The translations under genes and the position numbers were made by a program. Positions 35,130-43,628 of a DNA stretch of 64,000 nt are shown piece by piece. Location of the stretch: assembly GCA_003151275.1 (NCBI GenBank), contig PLXC01000171.1:83607-147606 (forward strand), in the 5' to 3' direction. Origin of the DNA: Candidatus Melainabacteria bacterium. Its GTDB lineage: Bacteria > Cyanobacteriota > Vampirovibrionia > Obscuribacterales > Obscuribacteraceae. The stretch's first letter is position 1; every line of letters begins with the position of its first letter. The notes beneath the pieces are model-generated. The model did no database searches. It saw nothing but the letters and a program-made list of their open reading frames with translations, and had not been told where the DNA came from.

Positions 35130-36311
35130 ATGATCAATCAAAAGATTATTTACCTCGATAATGCAGCAACTAGTTTTCCCAAACCGGAAAGTGTTTACGC
35201 GGCGCACGATGCCTATTTCCGTTCGGCCGGAAATCCAGGGCGCGGGGCCCATACGTTGGCATTGCATTCGGCTCGGGCTGTGTTTGAAGCGCGCACGATG
35301 ATCGCGGAATTTCTCGGCGCAGACCGCGACGAACGCTTGATCTTCACACCAAGTTGCACATATTCAATTAACATGGTGCTTAAAGGCGTCGGCCTTAAGC
35401 ACGGGGACTGTGTGTTCACAAGCGCTCTTGAGCACAACTCGGTGATGAGAACTTTGAAAGCGATGGAGGGCGAGCTTGATCTGAAAATTGTGGTGCTGCC
35501 GTACGCGGATCGAGGAATAATCGATCCACAGCAACTGAGCGCTCGTCTTGATGCGGATAGACCGAAGCTGTGCGTCTTTGCAGAGTCCAGTAACGTAACG
35601 GGTGAACGCATTCCGATCCAGCAAATTGCCGAGATTTGCGCGGCGAAGAAAGTGCCTCTTTTGATTGACGCAGCTCAGACAGCCGGATCTGAAGCGAATT
35701 GTTTGCGACATAGTGGAATAACTTACTGGGCCGCGCCAGGGCACAAAGGACTAATGGGCGCACCAGGAGCTGGTTTGCTCTATGTGCGAGCGGATAGTGT
35801 GCTCGAACCATTGGTCTGCGGAGGAACCGGATCGTCGTCTGAGTCCTTCGAGATGCCCAACGTTTATCCAGATCGCTTGGAGCCGGGAACCATTGGAGGA
35901 CCTGCTATTGCCGCTCTCGGTGCTGGTGTTGAATTCGTGCACAAGACTGGCGCCACTCTAATTGTCGAGCATGAACACTCGTTGGCGACTCAATTCAGGC
36001 AGTGGTGCTACGCCAATGATTGGATTAAATTGGCTGGTAAATCCTACTCCCATGGAACAGACGTCCCTTCATGCGCAGCCTCACCTGTAGTCTCGTTTTC
36101 AATCGATGGGCACTCGCCAGATCGGGTGGCAGATGCACTCAACCTCGATCATGGCATAGCGGTGCGACCGGGACTACATTGCGCCGCTCAGGCCCACCAA
36201 GCTCTTGGTACCACTTCGACCGGTCTTGTTCGAGTCAGCTTTGGATTTTTCAACACAACCGATGAACTCACCAGTCTCTGTGACGCGCTGCAACTGATCC
36301 ATAAAAGTTAG
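35130..36311 (+). CDS. cysteine desulfurase family protein (class V aminotransferase fold)
   Basis: The protein has 393 residues. It reads like the TIGR01977 group: IIYLDNAATSFPKPESVYAA, NPGRGAHTLAL, FTPSCTYSINMVLKG, LEHNSVMRTLKAM, LLIDAAQTAGS, AAPGHKGLMGAPGAGLL (PLP Lys near 205) and AVRPGLHCAAQAHQALG (active Cys near 350). These PLP enzymes transfer sulfur or selenium from Cys or Sec. Many genomes encode one beside a DUF3343 carrier, and DUF3343 is at 31184 here. There is no ribosome site before ATG 35130, and the divergent regulator gene begins 17 bp away. Confidence 0.85.
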   Translation: MINQKIIYLDNAATSFPKPESVYAAHDAYFRSAGNPGRGAHTLALHSARAVFEARTMIAEFLGADRDERLIFTPSCTYSINMVLKGVGLKHGDCVFTSALEHNSVMRTLKAMEGELDLKIVVLPYADRGIIDPQQLSARLDADRPKLCVFAESSNVTGERIPIQQIAEICAAKKVPLLIDAAQTAGSEANCLRHSGITYWAAPGHKGLMGAPGAGLLYVRADSVLEPLVCGGTGSSSESFEMPNVYPDRLEPGTIGGPAIAALGAGVEFVHKTGATLIVEHEHSLATQFRQWCYANDWIKLAGKSYSHGTDVPSCAASPVVSFSIDGHSPDRVADALNLDHGIAVRPGLHCAAQAHQALGTTSTGLVRVSFGFFNTTDELTSLCDALQLIHKS

Positions 36312-36566
36312 CAGATTCATAATTATTAGCGGATCCGTCAGGGGAAGTGGGCTCTGCCGAAAGTTTTTGTGAGATGAGCCTGTATGACACTACCAGTTAG
36401 GATTTGTTGGAAAAAAACGCGTTTTTCTAACAAGGTATGGTCTCGATAAAACGACCCCTTGAGAAAGTCCAAGTCAGCTCCGATAGAGACCGGAGGATTT
36501 AGCGGATCCGTAAGCGTTAGAGAATCCATGAGTTAGCGGAGTAAAAGCGTAAGCGCACAAATTAGC
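36312..36566. repeat. intergenic repeat patch: 13-bp direct repeat and palindrome copy B
   Basis: TTAGCGGATCCGT occurs at 36326-36338 and 36499-36511. Between them, 36405-36432 is the 28-bp palindrome TGTTGG..CTAACA around AAAAACGCGTTTTT, one base different from the copy at 5729-5756. It lies between convergent gene ends, fitting a bidirectional terminator. No gene is seen here. Confidence 0.75.
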
Positions 36567-37838
36567 TCAACCGCTGAATTCCTCATATTCGAGAACTTGT
36601 TCGACACCGCCATGTTCGGATGCTGCTAGATGAACGGCTTCGACGATGCGTCTGAAATATACGATCAGGATGGCCGCCAGAATGAGCGGATACGCATATT
36701 TCGGTTGGAAGATGATCAGTAAACCGAAAGCATTGATGGCTATCGCCGTCACTCTCACCGTCGTCTTCAGTCGCCAGTCACTGTGCTGGCGCCATTCGAG
36801 GGAGGCGATTACGAGCCCTGCCAGGAGCATTACAGTCAAGTCGCTGTAATTGACGCCTGGTACTACAAGTGGTATCAGGAACAAGCCTGTGACGAAGGCC
36901 AGCGGTGTGATTTCAAATTCTTCTTTGAGGCTACGTGCCATTTGTAGAATCTGATAGAGAGCCAAGACTAGCACCCCTCCCGCGAGCAGAAGCACAAGTG
37001 ATAACAGCGACCCCTGTTTGTCTGCCGGCAGCATAAGCAGAATTGCTTGCGGTAAGTTGGCGATGTACTCTTGTACAGATTTTGCGCTCTCGACTGCAAA
37101 AGTTAATTGGAAGGCTGGTTTTACGCTGTTGCACCATGCCCCTAAACCAGCGCTAGAAACCATCGCGTTCGCGCCCAACACCATGCCCGAACCGATCAGC
37201 AAACCAGCCATGCATCGGGGACGCTTGTGAGCTAGGAGGGCAAATGCAGTGACAAAAGCTGGCAGCAAGAAAGCTGGCTTGAACAGACAGAAGGCAAAAA
37301 TAACTCCCGCTAACAAAAATTTCTTGGCCATGGCAAAGTAATAGCCGACCGTTAAAGGAAGAATGCCAAAGATGATGTCGCCATTGCCGCTCCACAAACC
37401 TAATAGTGTTGGCAGAAAGGTCAGGGCGTACCAACCGGAATCGCTGGATTCCCCGCTGGCGGCATCGATTCGACTAGCAGCTCTGCCAATCAAGAAAACG
37501 CAATAAGCCATGGTCAGCAACGATAGCCCTTGCCAGGCGAGAAGTCCGATAGCTGGCTGCATTGCAGCAAATGGTGTTAGCACAAGTGCGCAAAGCGGCG
37601 GATAGCCAAATGTTCGCGGATGGGAGGCAAAGCTTCCTATTGTTTGCTGCGTCATGGCGCCGAGGTCGTACATCGCTGGATATTGATGCGCGCTAGCTAG
37701 TTTTGCCGCGGGCAATAAGCTGCAATAAAATTCGGTTTGATCGCGCAGCTGCGGCATTTTGAAATCCGCGAACAGCATCGCAAGAATGGCGGCAAAGCCC
37801 CAAAAGATCACTAACTGAGAGGGTCCACTTTTCAACAA
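36567..37838 (-). CDS. GT87-like (DUF2029) multi-pass membrane protein
   Basis: The protein has 423 residues from TTG 37838 (no ATG near; no ribosome site). Roughly ten membrane helices. The loop after the first helix reads RDQTEFYCSLLPAAKLASAH, then YDLGAM and FGYPPLCALVLTPFA, as in DUF2029 proteins, which resemble polyprenyl-phosphate-mannose-using alpha-mannosyltransferases. LGLWSGNGDIIFGILPLTVG and KPAFLLPAFV are the further hallmark loops (N-GD and KP). The donor is not provable. A related protein is at 40202. It may take part in surface glycan or glycolipid assembly with the GT2 gene nearby. Confidence 0.8.
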   Translation of the reverse strand: MLKSGPSQLVIFWGFAAILAMLFADFKMPQLRDQTEFYCSLLPAAKLASAHQYPAMYDLGAMTQQTIGSFASHPRTFGYPPLCALVLTPFAAMQPAIGLLAWQGLSLLTMAYCVFLIGRAASRIDAASGESSDSGWYALTFLPTLLGLWSGNGDIIFGILPLTVGYYFAMAKKFLLAGVIFAFCLFKPAFLLPAFVTAFALLAHKRPRCMAGLLIGSGMVLGANAMVSSAGLGAWCNSVKPAFQLTFAVESAKSVQEYIANLPQAILLMLPADKQGSLLSLVLLLAGGVLVLALYQILQMARSLKEEFEITPLAFVTGLFLIPLVVPGVNYSDLTVMLLAGLVIASLEWRQHSDWRLKTTVRVTAIAINAFGLLIIFQPKYAYPLILAAILIVYFRRIVEAVHLAASEHGGVEQVLEYEEFSG

Positions 37839-37972
37839 ATACGACCGGGGCGAGCAGGCTGCTTTTCGTCAAGCATACCTTACGGATTTCCGTTCAAGTG
37901 TCTATAGTGTAGATAGTTCTTCGGTTACACTCGAATCTTGGAAGCCTGTAAAAGCCCAATGGGAGGAGTTTC

Positions 37973-39241
37973 ATGAGTACCACGATAAGCAAGAAGACCA
38001 CTTGTGATGCAGTAACGACTTATTCGTTGGCTGCCATAGATCAGTTGCTCAAGATGGATCCAAGCTTAGATCCAGACTTTTTACGGGCCATAATCAAACC
38101 GAAAAGAGAAATCGTAGTTGAAGTTCCCTTGCGCAGGGATGACGGCAAATACGTCACTTACCAGGGGTATCGAGTTCAGCACAATGACGCGCGCGGACCT
38201 TTCAAAGGGGGGCTGCGCTATCACCCGTCTGTTGACGTCCACGAAGCGCGCACCCTGGCGCATCTAATGAGCTTGAAAACTGCGGTCGTGAACATTCCCT
38301 ATGGCGGCAGCAAAGGCGGCATCGCTGTTGATCCCAAAACGCTGTCGATCGGCGAGCTCGAGCGCCTGACTCGCAATTTCACAAACCTGATTCAGGACAA
38401 CATTGGACCACACACCGACATTCCTGCACCAGACGTGAACACAACAGCCCAAATCATGGCTTGGATTGTCGACGAGTATTCAAAACGGCATGGACATAGC
38501 CCTGGCGTCATCACAGGCAAACCAATTGAACTTGGTGGATCGCTTGGACGTGATGAAGCTACTGGTCGTGGTGTCATGTATTGCACTCGCGAAGCTGCGA
38601 AGGAAAAAGGTGTGCATCTGCCAAAAGCCAAAGTCATTTTTCAAGGTTTCGGTAATCTGGCCTCCTTTGGTGCACGGCTGATCGAGCAGGAACTGGGCGC
38701 TACTGTGACAGGACTTTCCAGTTCACAAGGCGCACTCTATAACAAAAATGGACTCGACATCGATGCCGCTGAAGTTTATTACAAGAAGAATCGCGGCTTA
38801 AAAGGGTTCAAAGGCGGCGACTTCATGACCAACGATGAACTGCTCGTGCAGGAATGCGACATCCTGATTCCATCGGCATTAGAGAAAGCGATCACACTTG
38901 CAAACGCGAGCAAGGTGAAGGCCAAAATTTTGGTTGAAGGCGCGAATGATTGCACCGAGGCAGACGCGGACAAGGTTTTGGAAGAGCGAGGCATCTTTGT
39001 GGTGCCGGACATTCTTGCCAACGCTGGTGGCGTCGTTGTTTCTTACTTTGAATGGGTGCAAAACTTAGACAACCACTATTGGGACCTAGCGCGGGTTCGC
39101 GCCGAGCTAGAGAAAATTATGGTGGCAGCTTACAGCAAAGTTTCCGGCGTGGCCACAGAACATCATTTGAGCATGCGCACCGCTGCTTATACAGTAGCGA
39201 TCGAGCGCATTGCCCGGGCCATGATGCTGCGCGGGCTCTAG
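37973..39241 (+). CDS. gdhA: glutamate dehydrogenase
   Basis: The protein has 422 residues, the size of hexameric NAD(P)-GDH. ATG 37973 follows GGGAGGAG. Motifs: FKGGLRYHPSVDVHEARTLA (substrate Lys), NIPYGGSKGGIAVDP (catalytic-site region), IPAPDVNTTAQIMAW, FQGFGNLASFGARLI (nucleotide-binding GxGNxA) and LANAGGVVVSYFEWVQN. It interconverts 2-oxoglutarate plus ammonia and glutamate, linking nitrogen and carbon metabolism in the cytoplasm. Cofactor preference cannot be called safely. It stands alone, with an inverted repeat after the stop. Confidence 0.95.
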   Translation: MSTTISKKTTCDAVTTYSLAAIDQLLKMDPSLDPDFLRAIIKPKREIVVEVPLRRDDGKYVTYQGYRVQHNDARGPFKGGLRYHPSVDVHEARTLAHLMSLKTAVVNIPYGGSKGGIAVDPKTLSIGELERLTRNFTNLIQDNIGPHTDIPAPDVNTTAQIMAWIVDEYSKRHGHSPGVITGKPIELGGSLGRDEATGRGVMYCTREAAKEKGVHLPKAKVIFQGFGNLASFGARLIEQELGATVTGLSSSQGALYNKNGLDIDAAEVYYKKNRGLKGFKGGDFMTNDELLVQECDILIPSALEKAITLANASKVKAKILVEGANDCTEADADKVLEERGIFVVPDILANAGGVVVSYFEWVQNLDNHYWDLARVRAELEKIMVAAYSKVSGVATEHHLSMRTAAYTVAIERIARAMMLRGL

Positions 39242-39253
39242 TGCAAGGAAGTT

Positions 39254-39287
39254 AATAGTCACTTTGAGTTAAAGACTATTGATAGTC
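39254..39287. other. overlapping inverted repeats between gdhA and the GT2 gene
   Basis: AATAGTC (39254-39260) can pair with GACTATT (39274-39280), and GACTAT (39274-39279) with ATAGTC (39282-39287). The two pairings exclude each other. The genes are convergent, so this is probably transcript-end structure; no T-run follows. Confidence 0.4.
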
Positions 39288-39317
39288 TGGTCGAATAGCA
39301 GCGCAGTTACAGCTAAA

Positions 39318-40019
39318 TCAGTCGACGAAACGGTATTTGACGAGCGCCCAGATTGCGGCAAATCCGTCTCGCCAGGTGATCTTTTTGCCCTCGGAGTAAT
39401 CACGTCCGAAGTATGAAATTGGCAACTCGACCATTCGCACCTTTTGCTTGAGAATTTTCGCCGTGATCTCCGGTTCAAAATCAAAGCGGTTGGAACGTAT
39501 CTGCACCTTCATAAAATATTCAGCCTTAAAGACCTTGTAGCACGTCTCCATATCGGTAAGCGTGCAGTCGTAAAGAACGTTGGTGACGAAGCTCAGAAAT
39601 TTGTTTCCTAACAGATGGGTTATTTTGAAGGCGCGCGTAGGCTTGCCACCCGACAATCTCGAGCCGTATACGACGTCGGCACGCTTTTCCAAAATAGGCT
39701 TCAATAGCTCATCGTATTCGCGCGGGTCGTACTCCAAATCGGCATCCTGAATCAAAATCACATCGCCGCTGGCATTCTGCTGAGCAGTTCTCAGTGCAGC
39801 CCCCTTGCCCATGTTCTTCTCGTGAAAGAAAATCTTAGCGTTGTACATTTGGGCATCCAGGCTAGAGAGAATCTCCCGTGTGCCGTCTGTTGAACCGTCA
39901 TCGACAATGATCAGTTCTTTTTCCAGTCCCTGCGTCTCTGCCTGCATTACAGCAGTAAGCACTTGAATCAGAGTTTGTTTCTCGTTGAATACAGGTATGA
40001 GAATCGACAGCTTCTTCAT
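39318..40019 (-). CDS. GT2 family glycosyltransferase (dolichol-phosphate mannosyltransferase-like)
   Basis: The protein has 233 residues, no membrane segments. GT-A fold motifs: LSILIPVFNEKQTLIQVL, ELIIVDDGSTDGTREIL, NMGKGAALRTA, VILIQDADLEYDPREYDEL (DxD-type metal site) and VVYGSRLSGG, then TDMETCYKVF and DFEPEITAKI. This is the DPM1-like group that transfers sugar from a nucleotide to polyprenyl phosphate. Such lipid-linked sugars feed GT-C/GT87 proteins; two GT87-like genes flank it. The start lacks a ribosome site. Confidence 0.88.
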   Translation of the reverse strand: MKKLSILIPVFNEKQTLIQVLTAVMQAETQGLEKELIIVDDGSTDGTREILSSLDAQMYNAKIFFHEKNMGKGAALRTAQQNASGDVILIQDADLEYDPREYDELLKPILEKRADVVYGSRLSGGKPTRAFKITHLLGNKFLSFVTNVLYDCTLTDMETCYKVFKAEYFMKVQIRSNRFDFEPEITAKILKQKVRMVELPISYFGRDYSEGKKITWRDGFAAIWALVKYRFVD

Positions 40020-40201
40020 GTGAGGAATATTTTCTTAGCAGCTGAAAAAATCAGTGAATACGGGTGTCATTTTGGATGCCACCAGAACCATAGCTTAGCA
40101 CCCCGAGACTTGCACAACCCTGCTGCCGTTGATTGAAGAACGCAATGTGCGCTAAGCTCTGACTGGCGATGTGCACTCCCACTGTTTTGGGAAGAGACTA
40201 A

Positions 40202-41479
40202 TTGACAAGCGGAGATAACGTCAGCGACGAGGTCGAAAACATCGGCAGTGAGATCCGTAACACCAAGGTTGCGCTAGTTGGTAACTGCATAGGTACACTG
40301 TTCGCGCTTATTGGCGTCGGCTCGCTTGTGTTCTTGATCCTACTCTCAACTCGGGCCTTTGGACAAATCAGCGACCTGCCCGAGTACTATGCGCCAGCAA
40401 AGCTTGTTCTGGACGGACACGGTGCTTCAGCGTTCACTCTTGCCGGCCTAGGCGACGCTCAACACCGCCTATTCCCTTCCATGGGTAGCCGCATCGTGCC
40501 TCTTTTCGTTCCACCCCTTGGACTGACTTTGCTGTCGCCAATAGCATTGATTCCGGAAACAGCAATCGCTTACGTGTGGAAATTGGTTCTTGTCTTGTCG
40601 CTGGTCGCTTCCATTTGTCTGTTGCGCAAGTCTTTTGAATTAAACTATAAGCAGACCTGTTACTTAATTGCTGCAATTAGTCTGTCTGATGCGTGCTACG
40701 AGGCTCTGCGCATCGATCAACTGGCACCAATACTTCTACTTTCATACGCCGCAACAATTTATTGCCTGCAAAGAAATTATGATATTCCAGCAGGCTTGTG
40801 GCTTTGTCTGATCATTTTGAAACCGCAGCAATTCTTGCCGTTTCTCGCCTATCTGGCGGGCACCAAACGAGTGCGCCCGCTCATTGTATGTGGCATCGGT
40901 TTTCTCTTGCTCACTGTCGTCGCTTACTTTCAGATAGGCCAGAACGGCTTTGCCAATTACACAACTCTTGTTAGTTCACCTAGCAGCATTCAGTACATGC
41001 AGCCCGAGTTAACCCCTACTTTGCGTGGGCAATTGCTGAAGCTATTTCCGTCTGCAGCGAGCACCATTTTTAGTATCACGTCGGTCGCATACTTCGCGTC
41101 GATTGCATTTTCGTTTTGCTGGGGATTAAGGTATAGCAGGCACCCTAAGTCGCTGCTCATAGGCGTTCTCACCGTCATGCCCCTGGCTCTTGTTTCATCA
41201 CTGCACTGTCACAATTATGATCTTTTACTTTTGATCCCTTCCATTCTAGTGATATTTTCAGATGTCGTAGTCCTGTTCGGATCGCCGATAAAGCTGGCCG
41301 TGATATTCGGCGGCATTACTTTCATGCTGCCTCTGGCAATAATCATCCACTATGACTATTTGCTCAAAGGGGGTCAATTCAACCCCTGGTTCTTCCAGTT
41401 GATGATTTTGGCAATCTCTCTCATTGTTCTCGTTTCCCGCAACAAAGCGCTCGGTGCTAGACAATCAGAGAGAAGTTAG
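40202..41479 (+). CDS. GT87-like (DUF2029) multi-pass membrane protein
   Basis: The protein has 425 residues from TTG 40202, behind GGAAGAG. About ten membrane helices. The family loop reads SDLPEYYAPAKLVLDGHG, then VPLFVPPLGLTLLSPIALIP, with EALRIDQLAPILLLSY and LWLCLIILKPQQFLPFLAYL further on. This is the DUF2029/GT87 order: acidic first loop, then Q/KP motifs. It probably adds a sugar from polyprenyl-phosphate donor on the outer face of the membrane. It is divergent from the GT2 gene, which could make such donors. Confidence 0.8.
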   Translation: MTSGDNVSDEVENIGSEIRNTKVALVGNCIGTLFALIGVGSLVFLILLSTRAFGQISDLPEYYAPAKLVLDGHGASAFTLAGLGDAQHRLFPSMGSRIVPLFVPPLGLTLLSPIALIPETAIAYVWKLVLVLSLVASICLLRKSFELNYKQTCYLIAAISLSDACYEALRIDQLAPILLLSYAATIYCLQRNYDIPAGLWLCLIILKPQQFLPFLAYLAGTKRVRPLIVCGIGFLLLTVVAYFQIGQNGFANYTTLVSSPSSIQYMQPELTPTLRGQLLKLFPSAASTIFSITSVAYFASIAFSFCWGLRYSRHPKSLLIGVLTVMPLALVSSLHCHNYDLLLLIPSILVIFSDVVVLFGSPIKLAVIFGGITFMLPLAIIIHYDYLLKGGQFNPWFFQLMILAISLIVLVSRNKALGARQSERS

Positions 41480-41718
41480 TCGAACTTGTTTAGTTCTCAA
41501 TTGCTTGCGGTTTATGCGCTTCTCTTCGAAGTTGTCGTACTTAGTGTTGGCGAATGTTAACCTGCTCGTTACTCGGACAGACATTGTTAACTTCATGGAA
41601 TGCCGCCACAACGAGGGTGCAGGTTCGATTGCCAAACAATCATGGCTGGAAGGTCCGATCTGCTAGCACTTGCTAAAATTTTGTGTTCATAATAGGTCAC
41701 TGTAGAAGGAGAACCGCC

Positions 41719-43335
41719 GTGACCTCGACAAAAGCTGACCCCTCAAAAAAAGCAACGGATTCGCTTGGTGATAACTCATTGGCCGATAGCATCGCAATTC
41801 TCGATTTCGGTTCGCAATATTCGCAGTTGATCGCCAGGCGGGTGCGAGAGTTTAACACTTATTCGGAGATGCTTTCGTGCAGCACCACAGCTGCTGAACT
41901 GAAACGATTGAATCCCAAAGGCATAATTCTCTCAGGTGGTCCAGCCAGTGTTTATGAGCCTAAAGCGCCGAAATGTGATCCCGACATTTACAAGTTAGGC
42001 ATACCTGTGCTCGGTGTTTGTTACGGTATGCAATTGATGGCCCAAGATCTGGGCGGAACGGTCGAGCCCGCCACAGTCAAGGAATTCGGACGGGCGATGC
42101 TGACGATTGTGCATCATGGCGAGCTCTTCGCTAGCCTCGACCCGGCCATGGAAAGTTGGATGAGTCATGGCGACAGCGTCGCTGTATTGCCTGATGGTTT
42201 CTCAGTTGTCGCCAGAACGATGGCCACGCCGGTGGCGGCCATTGCCGATGACACACGTAAGTTTTACGGGGTGCAATTTCATCCGGAAGTGGTTCATACC
42301 CGGGGCGGGCAGCAGGTTTTGAAGAACTTCGTTGTCGATATTTGCAAGTGCACCCAGAGTTGGACTATGGCTCAGTTTATTGATCAAGCAATTGAGGAAG
42401 TTCGCCAACGCTCCCAGGGCAAGCGGGTTTTGCTAGCTTTATCAGGTGGAGTGGATAGCTCGACATTGGCATTCTTGTTGCATAAGGCGATCGGCGATAA
42501 ATTGACTTGTATGTTTATCGACCAAGGTTTTATGCGCAAAAACGAGCCCGAATGGCTGGTTGAAACGTTCGAGCGGGACTTCAAGATCAATGTACACTTT
42601 GTCAAAGCACGCGATCGTTTCTTGGAAAAATTGAAGGGTGTCATCGATCCCGAAGAGAAACGCAAGGCGATTGGCACTGAATTCATCAGGGTTTTCGAAG
42701 AAGAATCGAAGCGACTGGGACCCTTCGACTATCTTGCTCAAGGTACTCTCTACCCCGATGTGATCGAATCCGCCGGCACCAGAATTGATCCCGTCACTGG
42801 TGATCGCGTAGCGGTTAAAATCAAGTCTCATCACAATGTAGGTGGTTTGCCACTCGACCTTCAGTTTAAATTGATCGAACCATTTTCCAAGTTATTTAAA
42901 GACGAAGTACGAAGAGTTGCAGCCGAACTGGAAGTGCCTAGGGGCATCCGCGAGCGGCACCCGTTTCCGGGTCCTGGATTGGCAATTCGCGTTCTCGGCG
43001 AAGTCACTAAAGAAAGACTGAAAACGTTGCGCGAAGCTGACTGGATTATTCGTGAAGAAATCAAGGCGCACGGTCTCTACAAGCAAGTTTGGCAAATTTT
43101 TGGAGTGTTGTTGCCGACACTATCTGTTGGCGTTATGGGCGACCAACGCACTTATCAGAATCAAATTGCGATCCGGGCTGTGACAAGCGAAGATGGCATG
43201 ACGGCTGATTGGGCGCGGCTCCCTTATGATCTGCTGGAAACTGTATCCTCTCGAATCGTCAATGAAGTTCCCGGCATCAATCGTGTTGTTTATGACATCA
43301 CATCCAAGCCGCCAGCCACAATTGAGTGGGAATAA
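41719..43335 (+). CDS. guaA: GMP synthase (glutamine-hydrolysing)
   Basis: The start is GTG 41719, seven bases after AAGGAG; the longer frame from 41683 has none. The protein has 538 residues. The class I glutamine amidotransferase half shows [30 protein letters not shown] (nucleophile Cys) and QFHPEVVHT. The synthetase half has the PP-loop [17 protein letters not shown], then [37 protein letters not shown] and the C-terminal dimerisation end [16 protein letters not shown]. It makes GMP from XMP, ATP and glutamine. It stands alone; the 240-bp leader shows no recognised riboswitch. Confidence 0.97.
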   Translation: MTSTKADPSKKATDSLGDNSLADSIAILDFGSQYSQLIARRVREFNTYSEMLSCSTTAAELKRLNPKGIILSGGPASVYEPKAPKCDPDIYKLGIPVLGVCYGMQLMAQDLGGTVEPATVKEFGRAMLTIVHHGELFASLDPAMESWMSHGDSVAVLPDGFSVVARTMATPVAAIADDTRKFYGVQFHPEVVHTRGGQQVLKNFVVDICKCTQSWTMAQFIDQAIEEVRQRSQGKRVLLALSGGVDSSTLAFLLHKAIGDKLTCMFIDQGFMRKNEPEWLVETFERDFKINVHFVKARDRFLEKLKGVIDPEEKRKAIGTEFIRVFEEESKRLGPFDYLAQGTLYPDVIESAGTRIDPVTGDRVAVKIKSHHNVGGLPLDLQFKLIEPFSKLFKDEVRRVAAELEVPRGIRERHPFPGPGLAIRVLGEVTKERLKTLREADWIIREEIKAHGLYKQVWQIFGVLLPTLSVGVMGDQRTYQNQIAIRAVTSEDGMTADWARLPYDLLETVSSRIVNEVPGINRVVYDITSKPPATIEWE

Positions 43336-43430
43336 TCTCCTTCGGCTGACTAGCCCGCATCGATGTGCCACTGTCGGCAGTGCCTAAAGATTTGGTCTTT
43401 CATTCGAAAATGGAGCGCACGCGTCTCGCG

Positions 43431-43453
43431 TCCGAGGATAGCCTATCCTCGGA
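43431..43453. other. 10-bp perfect hairpin after guaA
   Basis: TCCGAGGATA and TATCCTCGGA enclose GCC. It lies 95 bp past the guaA stop; no T-run follows. In the same gap, AGCTGCTCGGC is repeated twice nearby. The rest of 43336-43628 shows nothing. Confidence 0.6.
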
Positions 43454-43628
43454 GCGCCTATGCAGCAAGCTGCTCGGCTGCTGCAACGAAGCTGCTCGGC
43501 ATAATGCTTTGAACAACCTCAGGGCGCTTTGGGGTAAAATTGGACCCCTTAATCTAACCTTTGCAGTGTGTAGCCCCTTTGAACCGCGGGTACAACGCTG
43601 GCAGCACAATCCCTAGAGGCGAACTTCC

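Noticed and set aside
41480..41718. possible purine riboswitch before guaA
   Set aside because: I looked for the conserved purine-aptamer loops and stems and saw none.
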